Shown here in pieces: positions 10,107 through 19,731 of a stretch of 64,000 nucleotides of DNA. Origin of the DNA: Leclercia adecarboxylata (lineage in GTDB: Bacteria > Pseudomonadota > Gammaproteobacteria > Enterobacterales > Enterobacteriaceae). Below the pieces are notes generated by a model that saw only the letters and a list, made by a program, of their open reading frames with translations, was not told where the DNA came from and searched no databases. Positions within the stretch are counted from its first letter, which is position 1; each line of letters opens with the position of its first letter. The stretch covers positions 1,736,001 through 1,800,000 of the forward strand of contig NZ_CP040889.1 in the NCBI RefSeq assembly GCF_006171285.1, written 5' to 3'. The translations under genes were made by a program, and so were the position numbers.

Positions 10107-10764
10107 CGAGGCCTCCGTGCAAATGCCCGTCGCTGAGCGTCAGCATGCGGTACGAACGACGGGAGATAAGCCCCATGTCGTGCGTCGCCATCAGTACTGT
10201 CACTCCCACGCGGTTAAACTCCTCAAACAGACGCAGGATCCCTTCGGAAAGGGCGTCGTCCAGGTTACCGGTCGGTTCATCCGCCAGCAGCACCGCCGGT
10301 TTGTTCACCACCGCACGGGCAATGCCGACGCGCTGCTGTTCACCGCCGGAGAGCTGGATAGGGAAGTTCTTCGCTTTGTCCAGCAGCCCGACCTTATCCA
10401 GCGCCGCCGACACGCGACGACGAATATCATCCCCGCTTGCGCCCGCGATAATCAGCGGGATCGCCACGTTGTCGAATACCGTGCGGTCCATCAGCAGATG
10501 GTGATCCTGAAAAATCATGCCGATCTGCCGACGCAGGAACGGCACTTCGCGGTTTTTCAGGCGGCTGATGTCATGGCCGCTGAACCAGATTTTCCCGGCG
10601 CTGGGCCGTTCGATCCCGCAGATAAGCTTGAGCAGGGTACTTTTCCCCGCGCCGGAGTGGCCGGTCAGAAATGCCATCTCGCCCGGCTGCAGGTGGAAAT
10701 TAACCCCCTGCAGCGCTTGTCTCCCACCGAGATAGGCCTTGCTGACGTGTTCAAAGCGAATCAT
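10099..10764 (-). CDS. ftsE: Cell division ATPase FtsE
   Basis: ABC-type ATPase partner of FtsX, which couples ATP hydrolysis and divisome position to peptidoglycan amidase activation outside the inner membrane. The 221 residues contain Walker [10 protein letters not shown] (35-43), the signature [14 protein letters not shown] and Walker [14 protein letters not shown]. coli FtsE is 222 residues. It begins two bases downstream of the ftsY stop and overlaps ftsX, so the three genes are one translationally coupled operon. Confidence 0.97.
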   Translation of the reverse strand: MIRFEHVSKAYLGGRQALQGVNFHLQPGEMAFLTGHSGAGKSTLLKLICGIERPSAGKIWFSGHDISRLKNREVPFLRRQIGMIFQDHHLLMDRTVFDNVAIPLIIAGASGDDIRRRVSAALDKVGLLDKAKNFPIQLSGGEQQRVGIARAVVNKPAVLLADEPTGNLDDALSEGILRLFEEFNRVGVTVLMATHDMGLISRRSYRMLTLSDGHLHGGLGE

Positions 10765-10766
10765 TG

Positions 10767-12269
10767 TTAATCCTCTCGGGCAAAAAGTGCCTCAATAAAG
10801 TCGCCCGATTTAAACGGACGTAAATCCTCGATACGTTCGCCAACACCGATGTAACGGATAGGAATACCAAACTGGTCCGCCACCGAGAAGATCACCCCGC
10901 CTTTCGCGGTGCCATCCAGCTTGGTCAGCGTGATCCCGGTCAGCCCTACCGCTTCATGGAACAGCTTCGCCTGGCTGATGGCGTTCTGCCCGGTGCTGGC
11001 ATCAATAGTCAGCATAATTTCATGCGGTGCATCTTCGTCCAGCTTCTTCATGACGCGGACGATCTTCTTCAGTTCTTCCATCAGGTGCGATTTATTCTGC
11101 AAACGCCCTGCGGTATCGGCAATCAGGACATCCACATTACGCGCTTTCGCCGCCTGAATGGCGTCAAAAATTACCGATGCGGAGTCTGCGCCAGTGTGCT
11201 GGGCAATCACCGGAATATTGTTGCGCTGGCCCCACACCTGCAGCTGCTCAACGGCGGCAGCACGGAAGGTATCCCCCGCGGCCAGCATCACCGATTTGCC
11301 CTGCTGCTCAAACTGACGCGCCAGCTTGCCGATGGTGGTGGTTTTACCCACGCCGTTAACGCCGACCATCAGAATAACAAAAGGCATTTTGCCTTCAATA
11401 TTAAGCGGTTCGTCAACTTTTGCGAGGATTTCGCCCATCTCTTCTTTCAGCAGTCCGTACAGCGCTTCGGCGTCGCGCAGCTGCTTACGGCTGGCGCTCT
11501 CGGTCAGGCTGCTGATGATTTTGCGGGTAGTTTCCACACCAACGTCGGCAATCAGGAGCTGTTCTTCCAGCTCTTCAAAGAGATCATCGTCGATTTTCTT
11601 GCCGCGGAACAGGCTGATAAATCCGGAACCGAGGTTCTCTTTGGTCTTGATCAGGCTGCGTTTCAGGCGGGCGAAGAACCCTTCTTTAGTCGGTTTTTCC
11701 TGCTCCTGAACAATCTCTTCGACCGGCTCGTCTTCTTCAGCGACCGGAACAACGATCACCGCCTCTTCTGCCGCCTCGGCCGCCAGCGCCTGAGCTTCCA
11801 GCTCTTCGTCGCTGATTACCTCTTCTTCAGACTCTGGCAGATACTCTTCCGGAATGACTTCTTCAATCTGTTCGGCGATCTCTTCCGGCAGCGGCAGCTC
11901 TTCATGCTCAACCGCCTGCACCGGCTCGGCTTCAGGCTCGGGCTCGACAACCGGTTCCGGCACAATGGCGACAGGTTCTGGTTCTACGGCGACAGGCTCC
12001 GGCTCGACCGGCTGCGGTTTTTCGCTCTCCTGAACCTGCTCAGTAACCTCAACCACCTCTTCAGCAAAGGCTTCAGTCTCTTGCTGGCTGTGGGCGTGTT
12101 CTTCTGCTTCTACGTCAGCGACGGTTTCAACAGGGGTTTCAGGCTGCGGCTGTTCAACAACCGCCGGCTGCTCTGCGACCTGTTGTTCTTCGTTCTGCTG
12201 CTCGGTTTCCTGCTCTTTTTGACCAAATCCCAGCCAGGAAAAGAAGCCACGTTTTTTCTCTTTTGCCAT
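10767..12269 (-). CDS. ftsY: Signal recognition particle receptor FtsY
   Basis: GTPase receptor that takes ribosome-nascent chain complexes from the SRP and hands them to SecYEG. The 500-residue protein (497 in E. coli) has a basic membrane-targeting start MAKEKKRGFFSWLG, a long acidic, Glu- and Pro-rich A domain (about 20-200), and the NG GTPase domain with GVNGVGKTTTIGK, DTAGR and TKLDGTAKGG. The A domain is low-complexity, varies between species, and accounts for the slight length difference. First gene of ftsYEX; the promoter must lie in the 137-base divergent gap to rsmD. Confidence 0.97.
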   Translation of the reverse strand: MAKEKKRGFFSWLGFGQKEQETEQQNEEQQVAEQPAVVEQPQPETPVETVADVEAEEHAHSQQETEAFAEEVVEVTEQVQESEKPQPVEPEPVAVEPEPVAIVPEPVVEPEPEAEPVQAVEHEELPLPEEIAEQIEEVIPEEYLPESEEEVISDEELEAQALAAEAAEEAVIVVPVAEEDEPVEEIVQEQEKPTKEGFFARLKRSLIKTKENLGSGFISLFRGKKIDDDLFEELEEQLLIADVGVETTRKIISSLTESASRKQLRDAEALYGLLKEEMGEILAKVDEPLNIEGKMPFVILMVGVNGVGKTTTIGKLARQFEQQGKSVMLAAGDTFRAAAVEQLQVWGQRNNIPVIAQHTGADSASVIFDAIQAAKARNVDVLIADTAGRLQNKSHLMEELKKIVRVMKKLDEDAPHEIMLTIDASTGQNAISQAKLFHEAVGLTGITLTKLDGTAKGGVIFSVADQFGIPIRYIGVGERIEDLRPFKSGDFIEALFARED

Positions 12270-12406
12270 CTGCGACTACACCCCTCGCGGTTAATTACTG
12301 GCGCTATATACATGGAAGCTAAAAAAATGATGAAATAGTTTATCACTTAACTTAACGCACATCACCGCCTGCAAGCGCAGGCCGTACGAGTGACCTGAGC
12401 AACAAT

Positions 12407-13009
12407 ATGAAGAAACCCAACCGTGCCGCCGCTGGCCAGATCCGCATTATCGGCGGCCAGTGGCGAGGCCGTAAACTTCCCGTACCGGACAGCCCCGGCC
12501 TGCGCCCGACCACCGACCGCGTCCGCGAGACGCTGTTTAACTGGCTGGCACCTTCAATGGTAGATGCCCGCTGCCTGGACTGCTTCGCCGGAAGCGGCGC
12601 GCTCGGCATCGAAGCCCTGTCGCGCTACGCCGCCAGCGCCACGCTGCTGGAGATGGATCGCAGCGTCGCCCAGCAGCTGCAGCAAAACCTCGTTACGTTA
12701 AAAGCGGCGCACGCCCGCGTCGTTAACACCAACTCCCTCGCGTTTCTGGCCCAGGCGGGCACGCCGCACGATGTGGTGTTTGTCGATCCGCCGTTTCGTA
12801 AAGGGCTGCTGGAAGAGACGTTAACGCTGCTGGAAAACAACGGCTGGCTGGCGAATGATGCGCTAATCTACGTCGAGAGCGAGGTAGAAAACGGTTTACC
12901 GCCGGTGCCTGCCCACTGGGATCTGCACCGGGAAAAAGTGGCCGGACAGGTCGCCTATCGTCTTTATCACCGACAATCACAAGGAGAGACTGATGCCGGT
13001 ACTGATTAA
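12407..13009 (+). CDS. rsmD: 16S rRNA guanine-966 N2-methyltransferase RsmD
   Basis: Methylates G966 of 16S rRNA in the assembled small subunit using S-adenosylmethionine. In the 200 residues (198 in E. coli) the SAM-binding loop is DCFAGSGALGIEALSR and the catalytic motif DPPF is in VVFVDPPFRKG. It is divergent from ftsY, as in E. coli, and its 3' end overlaps yhhL by 17 bases, so the two are cotranscribed. The N-terminal Lys/Asn/Arg-rich tail is typical for rRNA contact. Confidence 0.96.
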   Translation: MKKPNRAAAGQIRIIGGQWRGRKLPVPDSPGLRPTTDRVRETLFNWLAPSMVDARCLDCFAGSGALGIEALSRYAASATLLEMDRSVAQQLQQNLVTLKAAHARVVNTNSLAFLAQAGTPHDVVFVDPPFRKGLLEETLTLLENNGWLANDALIYVESEVENGLPPVPAHWDLHREKVAGQVAYRLYHRQSQGETDAGTD

Positions 13010-13274
13010 TCTGGGTCGTTTGCTGATGATTGGGGTCTGGGCATTTTTACTGCTCAACCTCGTCCACCCGTTCCCGCGCCCAATGAACATTTTCGTCAAC
13101 GTGGCGTTGATTTTTACCTCATTCATGCACGCCCTGCAGATGGTGATGCTGAAAAACGGGATGCCGAAAGATGGCCCGAAAATGACCGGCTGGCAGCAGT
13201 TCCGGGTCTTTGTTTTTGGCGTGTTTGAGCTGCTGGTATGGATGAATAAGTTTAAGGCGCAGGCGAAGAAGTAA
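12993..13274 (+). CDS. yhhL: DUF1145 small membrane protein YhhL
   Basis: Small inner-membrane protein of unknown function, 93 residues (89 in E. coli YhhL). Two to three hydrophobic stretches are visible: LINLGRLLMIGVWAFLLLN, MNIFVNVALIFTSFMHALQ and a C-terminal segment around FGVFELLVWM, followed by a basic tail. It overlaps the end of rsmD and is probably translated by coupling. The pair rsmD-yhhL is conserved in enterobacteria but says little about function. Confidence 0.88.
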   Translation: MPVLINLGRLLMIGVWAFLLLNLVHPFPRPMNIFVNVALIFTSFMHALQMVMLKNGMPKDGPKMTGWQQFRVFVFGVFELLVWMNKFKAQAKK

Positions 13275-13287
13275 CGTGCGCGCTGTT

Positions 13288-13317
13288 GCCCGGTGGCGCT
13301 TCGCTTACCGGGCCTAC
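13288..13317. repeat. REP palindrome
   Basis: A single REP unit, GCCCGGTGGCG...TTACCGGGCCTAC, in the convergent gap between yhhL and yhhM, where it can serve both mRNA 3' ends. Confidence 0.8.
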
Positions 13318-13331
13318 GGGTTCGCCGCACA

Positions 13332-13691
13332 TCACGGCGCCGGATCAAACCCCTCAAACCGCGATCCCTTGTAGCTCAGCACCCCTTTATCCCCCACCGT
13401 CAGTTGATGGTACTGCTTCTCGTCGAGGCGAAAGGTCATCTCCAGACCGCCGCTTTCCGGCTTAAAGCTCGCTTCATAGCGCATGGTGGTGCCGACAGGC
13501 GTCACCTGCTGCTGGCGCGAGCGCCTGTCGTTGAGGGCTTTTTCCCGTTTATTGCTCACCACCACCCGCTTTTGCAGCAGCGGCGCGGCGTCGTTATCGG
13601 CCTTTTCCCGGCGCTGCTGCACAAAGCGAAATGACGCTGCAACGACGATAATCGCCAGCACGATAATAAAAAAGAGCGGCATCTTGCTCAT
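13332..13691 (-). CDS. yhhM: DUF2500 membrane-anchored protein YhhM
   Basis: Protein of unknown function, 119 residues, same length as E. coli YhhM. A single N-terminal membrane segment (MPLFFIIVLAIIVVAASF, about residues 3-20) is followed by a soluble domain with a charged linker and a beta-rich C-terminal half (FKPESGGLEMTFRLDEKQYHQL). The orientation of the soluble domain is not certain; a periplasmic location is plausible. It is a single-gene unit between convergent yhhL and divergent yhhN. Confidence 0.88.
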   Translation of the reverse strand: MSKMPLFFIIVLAIIVVAASFRFVQQRREKADNDAAPLLQKRVVVSNKREKALNDRRSRQQQVTPVGTTMRYEASFKPESGGLEMTFRLDEKQYHQLTVGDKGVLSYKGSRFEGFDPAP

Positions 13692-13819
13692 TAGACCATC
13701 CTATAAGACCAGGCTGAAATCAGAATAGCGTGCCGCGTCAGGCATTGCTATTGGCCCGTCTGCACCACTACACTGAAGTGAAACTGTTTATTCAACAATA
13801 ACAGATACAGGGACTTAAT

Positions 13820-14446
13820 ATGCTTTGGTCATTTATCGCTGTCTGTTTCTCCGCATGGCTGTATGTCGATGCGTCCTACCGCGGCCCTGCCTGGCAGCGC
13901 TGGCTTTTTAAACCCGTCACCCTGTTGCTCCTGCTGCTGCTGGCCTGGCAGGCGCCGATGTTTAACGCGATCAGCTACCTGGTACTCGCCGGGCTCTGCG
14001 CCTCGCTGGCAGGCGATGCCCTGACTCTGCTGCCGCGCCAGCGTCTACTGTATGCCGTGGGGGCGTTCTTCTTATCCCACCTGCTCTACACCATCTATTT
14101 TGCCAGCCAGATGACGCTCTCCTTCTTCTGGCCGCTGCCGCTGGCGCTGCTGGTGATTGGCGCGCTGCTGATCGCGGTGATCTGGTCGCGTCTGGAAGAG
14201 CTGCGCTGGGCGGTGTGTACTTTTATCGCCATGACCCTGGTGATGGTGTGGCTTGCGGGCGAACTGTGGTTCTTCCGTCCAACGGCTCCGGCGCTGTCGG
14301 CCTTCATCGGCGCTACGCTCCTGCTGCTGGGCAATATCGTCTGGCTGGGGAGCCACTATCGTCGCCGTTTCCGCGCCGATAACGCCATTGCCGCCGCGTG
14401 CTACTTTGCCGGGCACTTCCTGATTGTGCGTTCGCTCTATATTTAA
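13820..14446 (+). CDS. yhhN: YhhN/TMEM86 family membrane protein
   Basis: Integral membrane protein of 208 residues, same length as E. coli YhhN, with about eight hydrophobic segments. The family includes animal TMEM86B lysoplasmalogenase, which cleaves the vinyl ether bond of lysoplasmalogens; enterobacteria are not known to make plasmalogens, so the bacterial substrate is open. The stop codon is only three bases before the -35 box of zntA, so the zntA promoter sits right against this gene. Confidence 0.9.
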   Translation: MLWSFIAVCFSAWLYVDASYRGPAWQRWLFKPVTLLLLLLLAWQAPMFNAISYLVLAGLCASLAGDALTLLPRQRLLYAVGAFFLSHLLYTIYFASQMTLSFFWPLPLALLVIGALLIAVIWSRLEELRWAVCTFIAMTLVMVWLAGELWFFRPTAPALSAFIGATLLLLGNIVWLGSHYRRRFRADNAIAAACYFAGHFLIVRSLYI

Positions 14447-14449
14447 CGC

Positions 14450-14481
14450 TTGACTCTGGAGTCGACTCCAGAGTGCATACT
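14450..14481 (+). promoter_or_regulatory. ZntR-controlled zntA promoter
   Basis: A TTGACT -35 box and CATACT -10 box are separated by 20 bases, and the spacer carries a perfect 22-base palindrome (14453-14474, half-site ACTCTGGAGTC). Over-long spacers with a central dyad are the mark of MerR-family promoters, and this dyad is the known ZntR operator of E. coli. Zn-, Cd- or Pb-bound ZntR would untwist the DNA and activate zntA. Confidence 0.95.
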
Positions 14482-14518
14482 GCGGTTAATGAGAAAATTA
14501 TCATTGCCGGAGAGTGCC

Positions 14519-16705
14519 ATGTCGACTCCAGAAACACCGAAAAAAGTGCCGCAGTTCTCGGCGCTTAAACTTGCCCCCCTTCCCGCTAAAGACGCCTGTT
14601 GCGCCGTGGATCACGCTGCGCCGCAGGCCGAAACCGTGCCGCCCGAAGACGGCCAGCGTTACAGCTGGGTGGTCAACGGCATGGACTGCGCCGCCTGCGC
14701 CCGCAAAGTAGAAACCGCCGTTCGCCAGGTGCCGGGCGTGAATCATGTCCAGGTGCTGTTTGCCACGGAAAAACTGCTGGTGGATGCGGCAAGCAACGTC
14801 AGCACCCAGGTCGAGGCCGCAGTGGTGAAAGCGGGCTACACCCTGCGCAACGAAAACACCCCGGCCGAAAAAACCTCCCTGCTGCGCGATAACCTGCCGC
14901 TCATCACGCTGGTGGTGCTGATGGCGCTGAGCTGGAGCCTTACGCAGTTCAACCACCCGCTCGGCAACCTTGCCTTTATCGCCACCACCCTCGTCGGGCT
15001 ATGGCCGGTAGCCCGTCAGGCGCTGCGCCTGATGAAAAGCGGCAGCTGGTTCGCCATCGAAACGCTGATGAGCGTGGCCGCCATCGGGGCGCTGTTTATC
15101 GGCGCCACGGCGGAAGCGGCGATGGTGCTGCTGCTGTTTCTGATTGGCGAGCGGCTCGAAGGCTGGGCGGCGAGCCGGGCGCGTAAAGGGGTGAGCGCGC
15201 TGATGGCGCTGAAGCCCGAGACCGCCACCCAGGTGATTAACGGCGAGCGCAAAACCGTGCCCATTGCCGCGCTGCGTCCGGGGGATGTGATCGAAGTCGC
15301 CGCCGGGGGCCGTCTGCCCGCTGACGGAACGCTGCTTACCGCCGCGGCCAGCTTTGACGAAAGCGCGCTGACCGGCGAATCCATCCCGGTCGACCGTGCA
15401 GCGGGTGAAAAAGTCCCGGCAGGCGCCACCAGCGTCGATCGGCTGGTCGAGCTGAGGGTATTGTCCGAACCCGGTGACAGCGCCATCGACCGCATCCTGA
15501 AGCTGATCGAAGAGGCCGAAGAGCGCCGCGCCCCGGTGGAGCGTTTCATCGACCGTTTCAGCCGCATCTATACCCCGGTGATTATGCTGGTTGCCCTGCT
15601 GGTGGCCGTGGTGCCGCCGCTGCTGTTCAGCGCCCCGTGGGAGGGCTGGATCTATAAGGGGCTGACCCTGCTGCTGATTGGCTGTCCATGCGCGCTGGTG
15701 ATCTCCACCCCGGCGGCCATCACCTCCGGGCTGGCGGCGGCGGCGCGACGTGGCGCGTTGATTAAGGGCGGCGCGGCACTGGAGCAGCTGGCGCAGGTGC
15801 AGCAGGTGGCCTTTGATAAAACCGGCACTCTGACGGTCGGCAAGCCGCAGGTGACGGGCGTTTATCCTCTCGACATCAGCGAAAACGATCTGCTGGCGCT
15901 GGCGGCGGCGGTGGAGCAAGGTTCCACCCACCCGCTGGCGCAGGCAATTGTGCGTGAAGCAAAGGCCCGGAGTCTGACGATTGCGGCAGCGAGTGCCCAG
16001 CGCGCGCTGATGGGTTCGGGCATCGAGGCCAGGGTAGCGGACAGCACGATCCTGATTTGTGCGGCGGATAAATTCCCTGCCCCGCCGTTGACGGCGCAAA
16101 TCGCGTCTCTTGAGCAGGCCGGACAAACTGTGGTCATGCTCGTGCAGGATGGCGTGGCAAAAGGGCTGATTACCCTGCGCGACACTTTGCGTGAGGATGC
16201 GAAGGAGGCGGTTCAGGCCCTGCACCAGCTTGGGGTCAACGGGGTGATTTTGACCGGGGATAACCCGCGCGCGGCCGCCGCCATTGCCGGGGAGCTGGGG
16301 CTGGACTTCCGCGCTGGCCTGCTGCCCGCCGATAAAGTGCAGGCGGTGACGGCGCTGAATGCGCAAGCGCCGCTGGCGATGGTCGGGGACGGGATCAACG
16401 ACGCCCCGGCGATGAAGGCAGCTACGATTGGGATCGCGATGGGCAGCGGCACCGACGTGGCGCTGGAGACCGCCGACGCGGCGCTCACCCACAACCGCCT
16501 GACCGGGCTGGCGCAGATGATTGCTCTTTCCCGCGCCGCCCGGGCCAATATCCGGCAGAACATCGCTATCGCGCTGGGGTTAAAGGGGATTTTCCTGGTG
16601 ACCACGCTACTGGGAATAACGGGATTGTGGCTGGCGGTGCTGGCGGATACCGGGGCGACGGTGTTAGTGACGGCGAACGCGTTGCGGTTGTTGCGTCGTC
16701 GGTAA
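14519..16705 (+). CDS. zntA: Zn/Cd/Pb-exporting P1B-type ATPase ZntA
   Basis: Inner-membrane ATPase that pumps Zn2+, Cd2+ and Pb2+ to the periplasm. The 728 residues contain an N-terminal metal-binding domain with GMDCAAC (Cys57, Cys60), the membrane CPC motif in IGCPCALVIS (Cys389, Cys391), the phosphorylation site DKTGT (Asp433) and the hinge GDGINDAPAMK. I chose the ATG at 14519, which matches the E. coli MSTP start; an in-frame ATG at 14450 would lie within the ZntR promoter and cannot be used. E. coli ZntA is 732 residues. The N-terminal cysteine patch here is short (KDACCAVD). Confidence 0.97.
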   Translation: MSTPETPKKVPQFSALKLAPLPAKDACCAVDHAAPQAETVPPEDGQRYSWVVNGMDCAACARKVETAVRQVPGVNHVQVLFATEKLLVDAASNVSTQVEAAVVKAGYTLRNENTPAEKTSLLRDNLPLITLVVLMALSWSLTQFNHPLGNLAFIATTLVGLWPVARQALRLMKSGSWFAIETLMSVAAIGALFIGATAEAAMVLLLFLIGERLEGWAASRARKGVSALMALKPETATQVINGERKTVPIAALRPGDVIEVAAGGRLPADGTLLTAAASFDESALTGESIPVDRAAGEKVPAGATSVDRLVELRVLSEPGDSAIDRILKLIEEAEERRAPVERFIDRFSRIYTPVIMLVALLVAVVPPLLFSAPWEGWIYKGLTLLLIGCPCALVISTPAAITSGLAAAARRGALIKGGAALEQLAQVQQVAFDKTGTLTVGKPQVTGVYPLDISENDLLALAAAVEQGSTHPLAQAIVREAKARSLTIAAASAQRALMGSGIEARVADSTILICAADKFPAPPLTAQIASLEQAGQTVVMLVQDGVAKGLITLRDTLREDAKEAVQALHQLGVNGVILTGDNPRAAAAIAGELGLDFRAGLLPADKVQAVTALNAQAPLAMVGDGINDAPAMKAATIGIAMGSGTDVALETADAALTHNRLTGLAQMIALSRAARANIRQNIAIALGLKGIFLVTTLLGITGLWLAVLADTGATVLVTANALRLLRRR

Positions 16706-16710
16706 GAAAA

Positions 16711-16844
16711 CGCCCGGTGGCGGCTACGCCTTACCGGGCCTACAAAACATTTGCACTGGCCGTAAAACGCCCGGTGGCGGCTGCGCCTTACCGGGCCTAC
16801 AACGTCCTCGAACCGTAGGCCGGGCAAGCGCAGCGCCGCCCGGC
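16711..16844. repeat. BIME with three REP units
   Basis: Two direct REP units (16711-16743 and 16768-16800, GCCCGGTGGCGGCT...CCTTACCGGGCCTAC) and one inverted unit (16814-16844) fill the convergent gap between zntA and the TRAP operon. A second REP pair lies at the other end of that operon. Confidence 0.88.
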
Positions 16845-16851
16845 ATTTTCA

Positions 16852-18138
16852 CTACTGCATACCCAACATCCTCGGCAACCACAACGATATCGCCGGAATG
16901 TAGGTCACCATCCCCAGCACCACCAGCAACATGCCGTAGAATGGCAGCATCTCCCGCACCACCACCTCAATCTTCTGCTTGCTCACCGCACTGGCAACAA
17001 ACAGCACCGATCCTACCGGCGGGGTAATCAGGCCGATCCCAAGGTTAACCATCATGATCATGCCGAAATGCACCGGATCGATGCCCAGCGAATTGGTCAC
17101 CGGCAGCAGGACAGGGGTCAGGATCAGGATGATCGGCGCCATGTCCATCAGGGTGCCAATCAGCAGCAGCATGATGTTGAGGTACATCAGGATCACGTAC
17201 TTGTTATCCGAGAGTGAAGTAAAGAACTCGGTGATCCGCATCGGCAGCTGCATGTAGGTCATCACCGCGCCAAACGCCGCCGCAAAGCCAATCAGGATCA
17301 TCACGATGGTTACCGTCTTCACCGTGCGGCACATCAGCTTCGGCAGCTCGTTCCACTTGTAGTCGCGATAGATAAACATGGTGACAAAGAATGCCCACAG
17401 ACAGGCGACCGCCGCAGATTCCGTGGCGGTAAAGATCCCCGACAGGATACCGCCAAGGATAATCACCACCGTCATCAGCCCCCACAGGGCATCGAAGAAG
17501 ATCTTCAGCGCCTGTTTAAAAGGCACCCTTTCGCCTTTTGGATAACCCCGTTTGTGGGCAAAGCCCAGGCACAGCACCATCAGGCTTAACCCGAGGATCA
17601 GCCCCGGCAGCACGCCCGCGATAAACAGCGTGGCGATGGAGACGGTCCCCCCGGCCGCCAGCGAGTAAATCACCGAGTTGTGGCTGGGCGGGATCAAAAT
17701 CGCCTGCACCGAACCGCTGGCGGTCACCGCCGCCGCGTATTCGCGTGGATAGCCCTTCTTCTCCATCTCGGGGATCATCACGGTCCCGATGGAGGCAGTA
17801 TCCGCCACCGACGAGCCGGAAATCGCGCCGAAGAAGGTCGAGGCGACGATATTCACCAGCGACAGCCCGCCGCGAATAAAGCCGACAAAGATGTAGGCAA
17901 AGTTCACCAGACGGCGGGCAATCCCCCCTTCCGCCATGATCGCCCCGGCGAGGATAAAGAACGGGATCGCCAGCAGGGTGAACTTATTCACCCCGCTGGT
18001 TATCTGGATCATCAGCGCTTCCAGCGGCAGGTCAATCCACAGCGCACCGGCCACGGCACTTAAGCCGACGGCAAAGGCCACCGGCATCCCCAGCGCCAGC
18101 AGAATGGCGAGGGTGAATAACAAAACAAATGCATCCAT
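16852..18138 (-). CDS. TRAP transporter large permease, DctM type
   Basis: Large membrane subunit of a tripartite ATP-independent periplasmic transporter, which uses ion gradients to import organic acids captured by the binding protein. The 428-residue protein is hydrophobic throughout (about 11-12 TM segments), with the DctM family patterns MPVAFAVGLSAVAGALW near the N-terminus, SGSSVADTASIG in the first half and NLGIGLITPPVG near the C-terminus. Third gene of the operon, ten bases after dctQ. E. coli K-12 has nothing between zntA and tusA; its own TRAP system yiaMNO is elsewhere. The substrate cannot be read from this subunit. Confidence 0.92.
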   Translation of the reverse strand: MDAFVLLFTLAILLALGMPVAFAVGLSAVAGALWIDLPLEALMIQITSGVNKFTLLAIPFFILAGAIMAEGGIARRLVNFAYIFVGFIRGGLSLVNIVASTFFGAISGSSVADTASIGTVMIPEMEKKGYPREYAAAVTASGSVQAILIPPSHNSVIYSLAAGGTVSIATLFIAGVLPGLILGLSLMVLCLGFAHKRGYPKGERVPFKQALKIFFDALWGLMTVVIILGGILSGIFTATESAAVACLWAFFVTMFIYRDYKWNELPKLMCRTVKTVTIVMILIGFAAAFGAVMTYMQLPMRITEFFTSLSDNKYVILMYLNIMLLLIGTLMDMAPIILILTPVLLPVTNSLGIDPVHFGMIMMVNLGIGLITPPVGSVLFVASAVSKQKIEVVVREMLPFYGMLLVVLGMVTYIPAISLWLPRMLGMQ

Positions 18139-18148
18139 TGTTCACCCC

Positions 18149-18658
18149 TTAACTGTGGTTGCCGATCAGGACGACCGGGCGATGTTCCTGAGAGCCAAAC
18201 ATCAGGCGCTCAAGCACAAACAGGATTAACACCGCCGATCCGATCGGCAATGGCAGATAGCTTTCGCCGGAGGTCATGATCGGGAACTCCGCCACCGGTT
18301 GCTCCCAGAGTTCAATGCACAGCAGGTAGCTGTACCAGAACATGATCCCCGAGATCGCCAGCATCAGCAGATCCACCGCGCGCGCGCAGAGCGTTTTCAG
18401 TGAAGCCGGTAATCTGTCAGTAAGCATATTCACCGCAATATGCGAGCCGGCGCGGTAGCTCACCGCCGCGCCGATAAAGGTGAACGTCACCATGCAGATA
18501 ATGGCAATCGGCTCCGGCCACGACTCACCGCGGTTGAGTACGTAGCGCGAAAAGATGCCAATGGGGATAACGATAGTCATCACCAGCAGCGACAGCCCGG
18601 CTACGGCCATCGCCAGCAGGTAGAGACGGTCCATCCACTTTAGATAAAGTTCGGACAT
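18149..18658 (-). CDS. TRAP transporter small permease, DctQ type
   Basis: Small membrane subunit, 169 residues with four hydrophobic segments, as usual for DctQ proteins. The family signature around RYVLNRGESWPEPIAIICMVTF (central acidic/Trp pattern RGESWPEP) is present. It holds the large permease and is needed for coupling to the binding protein. It lies 12 bases after the dctP stop and 10 before dctM, in the usual P-Q-M order. Confidence 0.9.
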   Translation of the reverse strand: MSELYLKWMDRLYLLAMAVAGLSLLVMTIVIPIGIFSRYVLNRGESWPEPIAIICMVTFTFIGAAVSYRAGSHIAVNMLTDRLPASLKTLCARAVDLLMLAISGIMFWYSYLLCIELWEQPVAEFPIMTSGESYLPLPIGSAVLILFVLERLMFGSQEHRPVVLIGNHS

Positions 18659-18670
18659 AGAGACTCCGGC

Positions 18671-19642
18671 TTACTGAACGTCAGCGATCGCTTTCATCAG
18701 ATCCTGATGCTTCTCGCCATACTGGGCGCGCACCGGCTCTGTCGCTTTGATAAAGACGGCCTTGTCGATGTCATGGAACTGCACGCCGCCGGCCTTCATT
18801 TTTTCCAGCGCCTGGGCGTTGTATTCCTGCCACAGTTTGCGTTGCTCCATCTGGGCTTCACGGGCCAGAGTCTTAATCTTCTCCTGCTCGTCGGCGCTCA
18901 GCTTGTCCCACTTCACTTTGGAGTAGAGCAGCATTTCCGGGGTGATAAAGTGGCCGCTGAGGGTGTAGTTTTTGGCAACCGGCATGTAGTTGTGGGCGAT
19001 AAAGGTCGGTGGGTTATTCTCTGCGCCGTCGATAACGCCGGTCTGCATGCCGCTGTACACTTCACTGACCCCCATCGCGACCGAGTTGGCGCCCATATCT
19101 TTCAGCGTGGCCAGCGCCACCGGGCTACCCTGAACGCGGATCTTCATCCCTTTCAGATCTTCAGGTTTCACCACCGGGTTCTTGGTGATCAGGTTACGGG
19201 TGCCGGAGTCCATCCAGCCGAGGAAGACGAGACGGGATTTCGGGTTATTCGTGAGCTTCTCGCCGATGGATTTGCCGATATCGCCGTCGATCACTTTGTG
19301 CATATGGTCTTCATCGCGGAAAACGTAGGGCAGGGTAAAGACTTCGATATCCGGCAGAATCGCCGCAACCGGCGCCATAGAGACGCGGATCATGTCGATG
19401 GCGCCCATTTGCGCCTGCTCGATCATCTGCTTCTCATCACCCAACACGCCGCCCGGGAAGACTTTGATATCCAGCTTGCCGTCGGTTTGTTGTTTGAGTT
19501 TTTCACCCATATGCTGTACCGCCACCACGTTGGGGTAGCCTTCGGGATGCACATCAGCGGCTTTAATGGTTTGCGCAGAGACGGAGGCAGCAAAAGCTGA
19601 CAGGCACAGAGCAGCCAGCAACGGCTTGAGGGTCGTTTTCAT
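18671..19642 (-). CDS. TRAP transporter periplasmic binding protein, DctP type
   Basis: Periplasmic binding protein, 323 residues, with a 23-residue signal peptide ending SVSA before QTIKAADVHPEGYPN. The carboxylate-binding arginine of the family is expected in MKIRVQGSP, and the ligand-cleft signatures LGDEKQMIEQAQMGAIDM and VIDGAENNPPTF are visible. Close relatives bind small carboxylates and uronic or sugar acids; which one applies here is not decidable. First gene of dctPQM. The upstream region has a CRP-like site, which fits catabolite control of a carbon-source importer. Confidence 0.92.
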   Translation of the reverse strand: MKTTLKPLLAALCLSAFAASVSAQTIKAADVHPEGYPNVVAVQHMGEKLKQQTDGKLDIKVFPGGVLGDEKQMIEQAQMGAIDMIRVSMAPVAAILPDIEVFTLPYVFRDEDHMHKVIDGDIGKSIGEKLTNNPKSRLVFLGWMDSGTRNLITKNPVVKPEDLKGMKIRVQGSPVALATLKDMGANSVAMGVSEVYSGMQTGVIDGAENNPPTFIAHNYMPVAKNYTLSGHFITPEMLLYSKVKWDKLSADEQEKIKTLAREAQMEQRKLWQEYNAQALEKMKAGGVQFHDIDKAVFIKATEPVRAQYGEKHQDLMKAIADVQ

Positions 19643-19731
19643 TGAGTCAACTCCAGGGTAGTGAGGGTGAGTATCGGAACGTTGTTTTAATTATTAACGC
19701 TTCAAAACTAGCCTACTGCCTGGAAAACGTG

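Noticed and set aside
10956..12338. 460-codon open frame on the plus strand opposite ftsY
   Set aside because: It is antisense to a complete, conserved ftsY; the protein is Leu/Phe-rich low complexity from the reversed acidic domain and has no ribosome site.
14999..16492. 497-codon open frame on the minus strand opposite zntA
   Set aside because: Arg/His/Gln-rich composition is typical for the antisense of GC-rich genes; zntA is fully conserved and explains the DNA.
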